NCBI GenBank assembly: GCA_947442095.1
Contig: CANEVG010000156.1
Span: forward strand, 1-7,957
From: Sphingomonadaceae bacterium
GTDB taxonomy: Bacteria; Pseudomonadota; Alphaproteobacteria; Sphingomonadales; Sphingomonadaceae
Length of the DNA stretch: 7,957 nucleotides
Direction: 5' to 3'
The notes beneath the pieces are model-generated. The model did no database searches. It had not been told where the DNA came from and saw nothing but the letters and a program-made list of their open reading frames with translations. Shown here one piece after another: positions 6,935-7,957 of this stretch (position 1 is the stretch's first letter; each line of letters begins with the position of its first letter). Both the position numbers and the translations under genes were made by a program.

Positions 6935-7957
6935 TCAGCCCGCTGGGTTATGTTTCGTCAGGAACGCATCAAGCTTGTCGAGCCAGAGCTGCATGCTGGC
7001 ACTGCTCGAGAAGCCGTGCCCCTCGCCCTTGAGCGTGATGAACTCGTGCGGCTTGCCGGCCTTGGCGAGAGCCTCGGCATAGAGGCGCGATTGCTTGTAG
7101 GGCACGCGCTGGTCCTCATCGCCATGCACCAGCAGCACCGGCACTGTGAGCTTGTCGGCAGCGTATAGCGGCGAGACGGTGGTGAGGTCGAAGGTATCCT
7201 CGCCCTGCACCGTGCGCTTCCAGTCCTTGCGGTAGCGCTTGGAAACCTTGAAGGCGATCTGGAACTTTAGCTGGCGCTTGAGATCGGAAATGCCGGCAAA
7301 GCTTGCCGCGCAGCGATAGCGCTCGGGATTGCGCACGGCGCCCCATAGCGCGGCATAACCGCCATAGGAGCTGCCGACGAGGCACACGCGCTTCGGATTG
7401 ATCGTCCCCTCTTTCGCCAGCCAGTCCATCCCGTCGTCAAGATCGTCCTGCATGGCGCGGCCCCACTGGCCCTCACCCTTCTCGTAAAACGCTTTGCCAT
7501 AGCCGCCCGAGCCGCGGAATTCGGGCTGGAGAACCACATAGCCGCGGTTCGCCAGGAACTGGACCTCAGCATCATAGGTGCCATCATCGCGCACATCATA
7601 AGGCCCGCCATGCGGCAGGATCACCAGAGGCAGGTTCTTCGCCGGGCGGCCAGCAGGCAGCGTGAGGTAAGCCGGAATCTCCAGCCCATCGCGCGTCTTG
7701 TAGCGGGTGTAACGGGTCTGCGTCAGCTGCTGGGGTTTCAGCTTCTCGTTCACCTGCGCAAAGACCTGCATGACCCCGGTGGCCTGATCGAGCACATAGT
7801 AGCGCCCGGGATCGTTGGACCCGCTCAAGCGCACCAGCATGCGGCTGCGATCCCGCGAATAGCTGACGATCGTGGCCATCCGGTCGCCGACCGTAGTGCT
7901 CACCGCCTTGTCGATCTGTGCCTGAAGCACGCCGAGTTCGGCATCGAACCAATGCGC
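6935..7957 (-). CDS. S9 family peptidase (prolyl oligopeptidase type), N-terminus beyond window
   Basis: C-terminal 340 residues of a serine peptidase of family S9 (alpha/beta-hydrolase catalytic domain), cleaving oligopeptides or acyl-peptides. The frame is open to the right edge, beginning AHWFDAELG. The GTG at 7930 is an internal valine codon and not a start. Visible residues about 1-80 are the end of the beta-propeller-type N-terminal region, and the catalytic domain starts near YKTRDGLEIPAYLTLP. HGGP at 116-119 is the conserved oxyanion region. The nucleophile is Ser197 in GSSYGG, the catalytic Asp is Asp282 in HGDEDQRVP, and the His is His314 in EGHGF (counted from the window edge), so the triad is complete. 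Location is unknown because the N-terminus is missing; many sphingomonad relatives are secreted. It is first of three hydrolase genes in the same direction. Acylaminoacyl-peptidase and dipeptidyl-peptidase subtypes cannot be told apart from this part. Confidence 0.93.
   Translation of the reverse strand, partial: AHWFDAELGVLQAQIDKAVSTTVGDRMATIVSYSRDRSRMLVRLSGSNDPGRYYVLDQATGVMQVFAQVNEKLKPQQLTQTRYTRYKTRDGLEIPAYLTLPAGRPAKNLPLVILPHGGPYDVRDDGTYDAEVQFLANRGYVVLQPEFRGSGGYGKAFYEKGEGQWGRAMQDDLDDGMDWLAKEGTINPKRVCLVGSSYGGYAALWGAVRNPERYRCAASFAGISDLKRQLKFQIAFKVSKRYRKDWKRTVQGEDTFDLTTVSPLYAADKLTVPVLLVHGDEDQRVPYKQSRLYAEALAKAGKPHEFITLKGEGHGFSSSASMQLWLDKLDAFLTKHNPAG

Noticed and set aside
7928..7930. GTG at 7930 as start of the S9 peptidase
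   Set aside because: The frame continues upstream to the window edge with plausible S9 sequence, and the catalytic domain alone would lack its N-terminal part.
6935..7957. Lasso-peptide isopeptidase (AtxE2-like) as identity of the S9 peptidase
   Set aside because: Such enzymes occur in sphingomonads, but no lasso-peptide genes are visible here and the motifs fit the general S9 family equally well.

Overview
The window is GC-rich (hand counts of sampled 60-base lines give about 64% for most genes). It carries a TonB-dependent outer-membrane receptor, an S9 peptidase, two amidohydrolases, a crotonase-family enzyme and a short-chain dehydrogenase. This mix, with the protein style, fits an alphaproteobacterium, most likely a sphingomonad (Sphingomonadales). 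That placement is an inference; there is no rRNA or other marker gene here. I see no tRNA, rRNA, insertion sequence, CRISPR array or phage gene.

Layout. (1) Positions 1-1469, minus: the N-terminal 489 residues of a TonB-dependent receptor, cut by the left edge. It has a signal peptide, TonB box, plug domain and a His-rich loop of the kind seen in ZnuD-type zinc receptors. (2) Positions 1470-1692: a divergent intergenic region with a sigma70-like promoter for the receptor. An imperfect AT-rich palindrome resembling a Zur operator overlaps its -35 element. (3) Positions 1693-2529, plus: a stand-alone enoyl-CoA hydratase/isomerase-family protein. (4) Positions 2632-3390, minus: a classical short-chain dehydrogenase/reductase of visibly lower GC than its neighbours, convergent with the crotonase gene. 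(5) Positions 3391-3773: a non-coding gap with two clean inverted repeats. (6) Positions 3774-7957, minus: three hydrolase genes in a row. In transcription order they are an S9 (prolyl-oligopeptidase-type) serine peptidase cut by the right edge, a signal-peptide-bearing metal-dependent amidohydrolase of the Xaa-Pro-dipeptidase/imidazolonepropionase-like group, and an amidohydrolase of the N-acyl-D-amino-acid deacylase type.

How the parts may work together. The three hydrolase genes, with gaps of about 47 and 81 bases, look like a peptide-degradation operon: an oligopeptidase, a probable dipeptidase, and an enzyme that would deacylate N-acyl or D-configured residues. The receptor may be a zinc importer under zinc control. 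The crotonase and SDR genes have no clear functional link to either unit. No wholly new system is evident. The most checkable leads are the zinc receptor with its candidate operator, the apparently altered metal site of the D-aminoacylase-like protein, and the hydrolase cluster.
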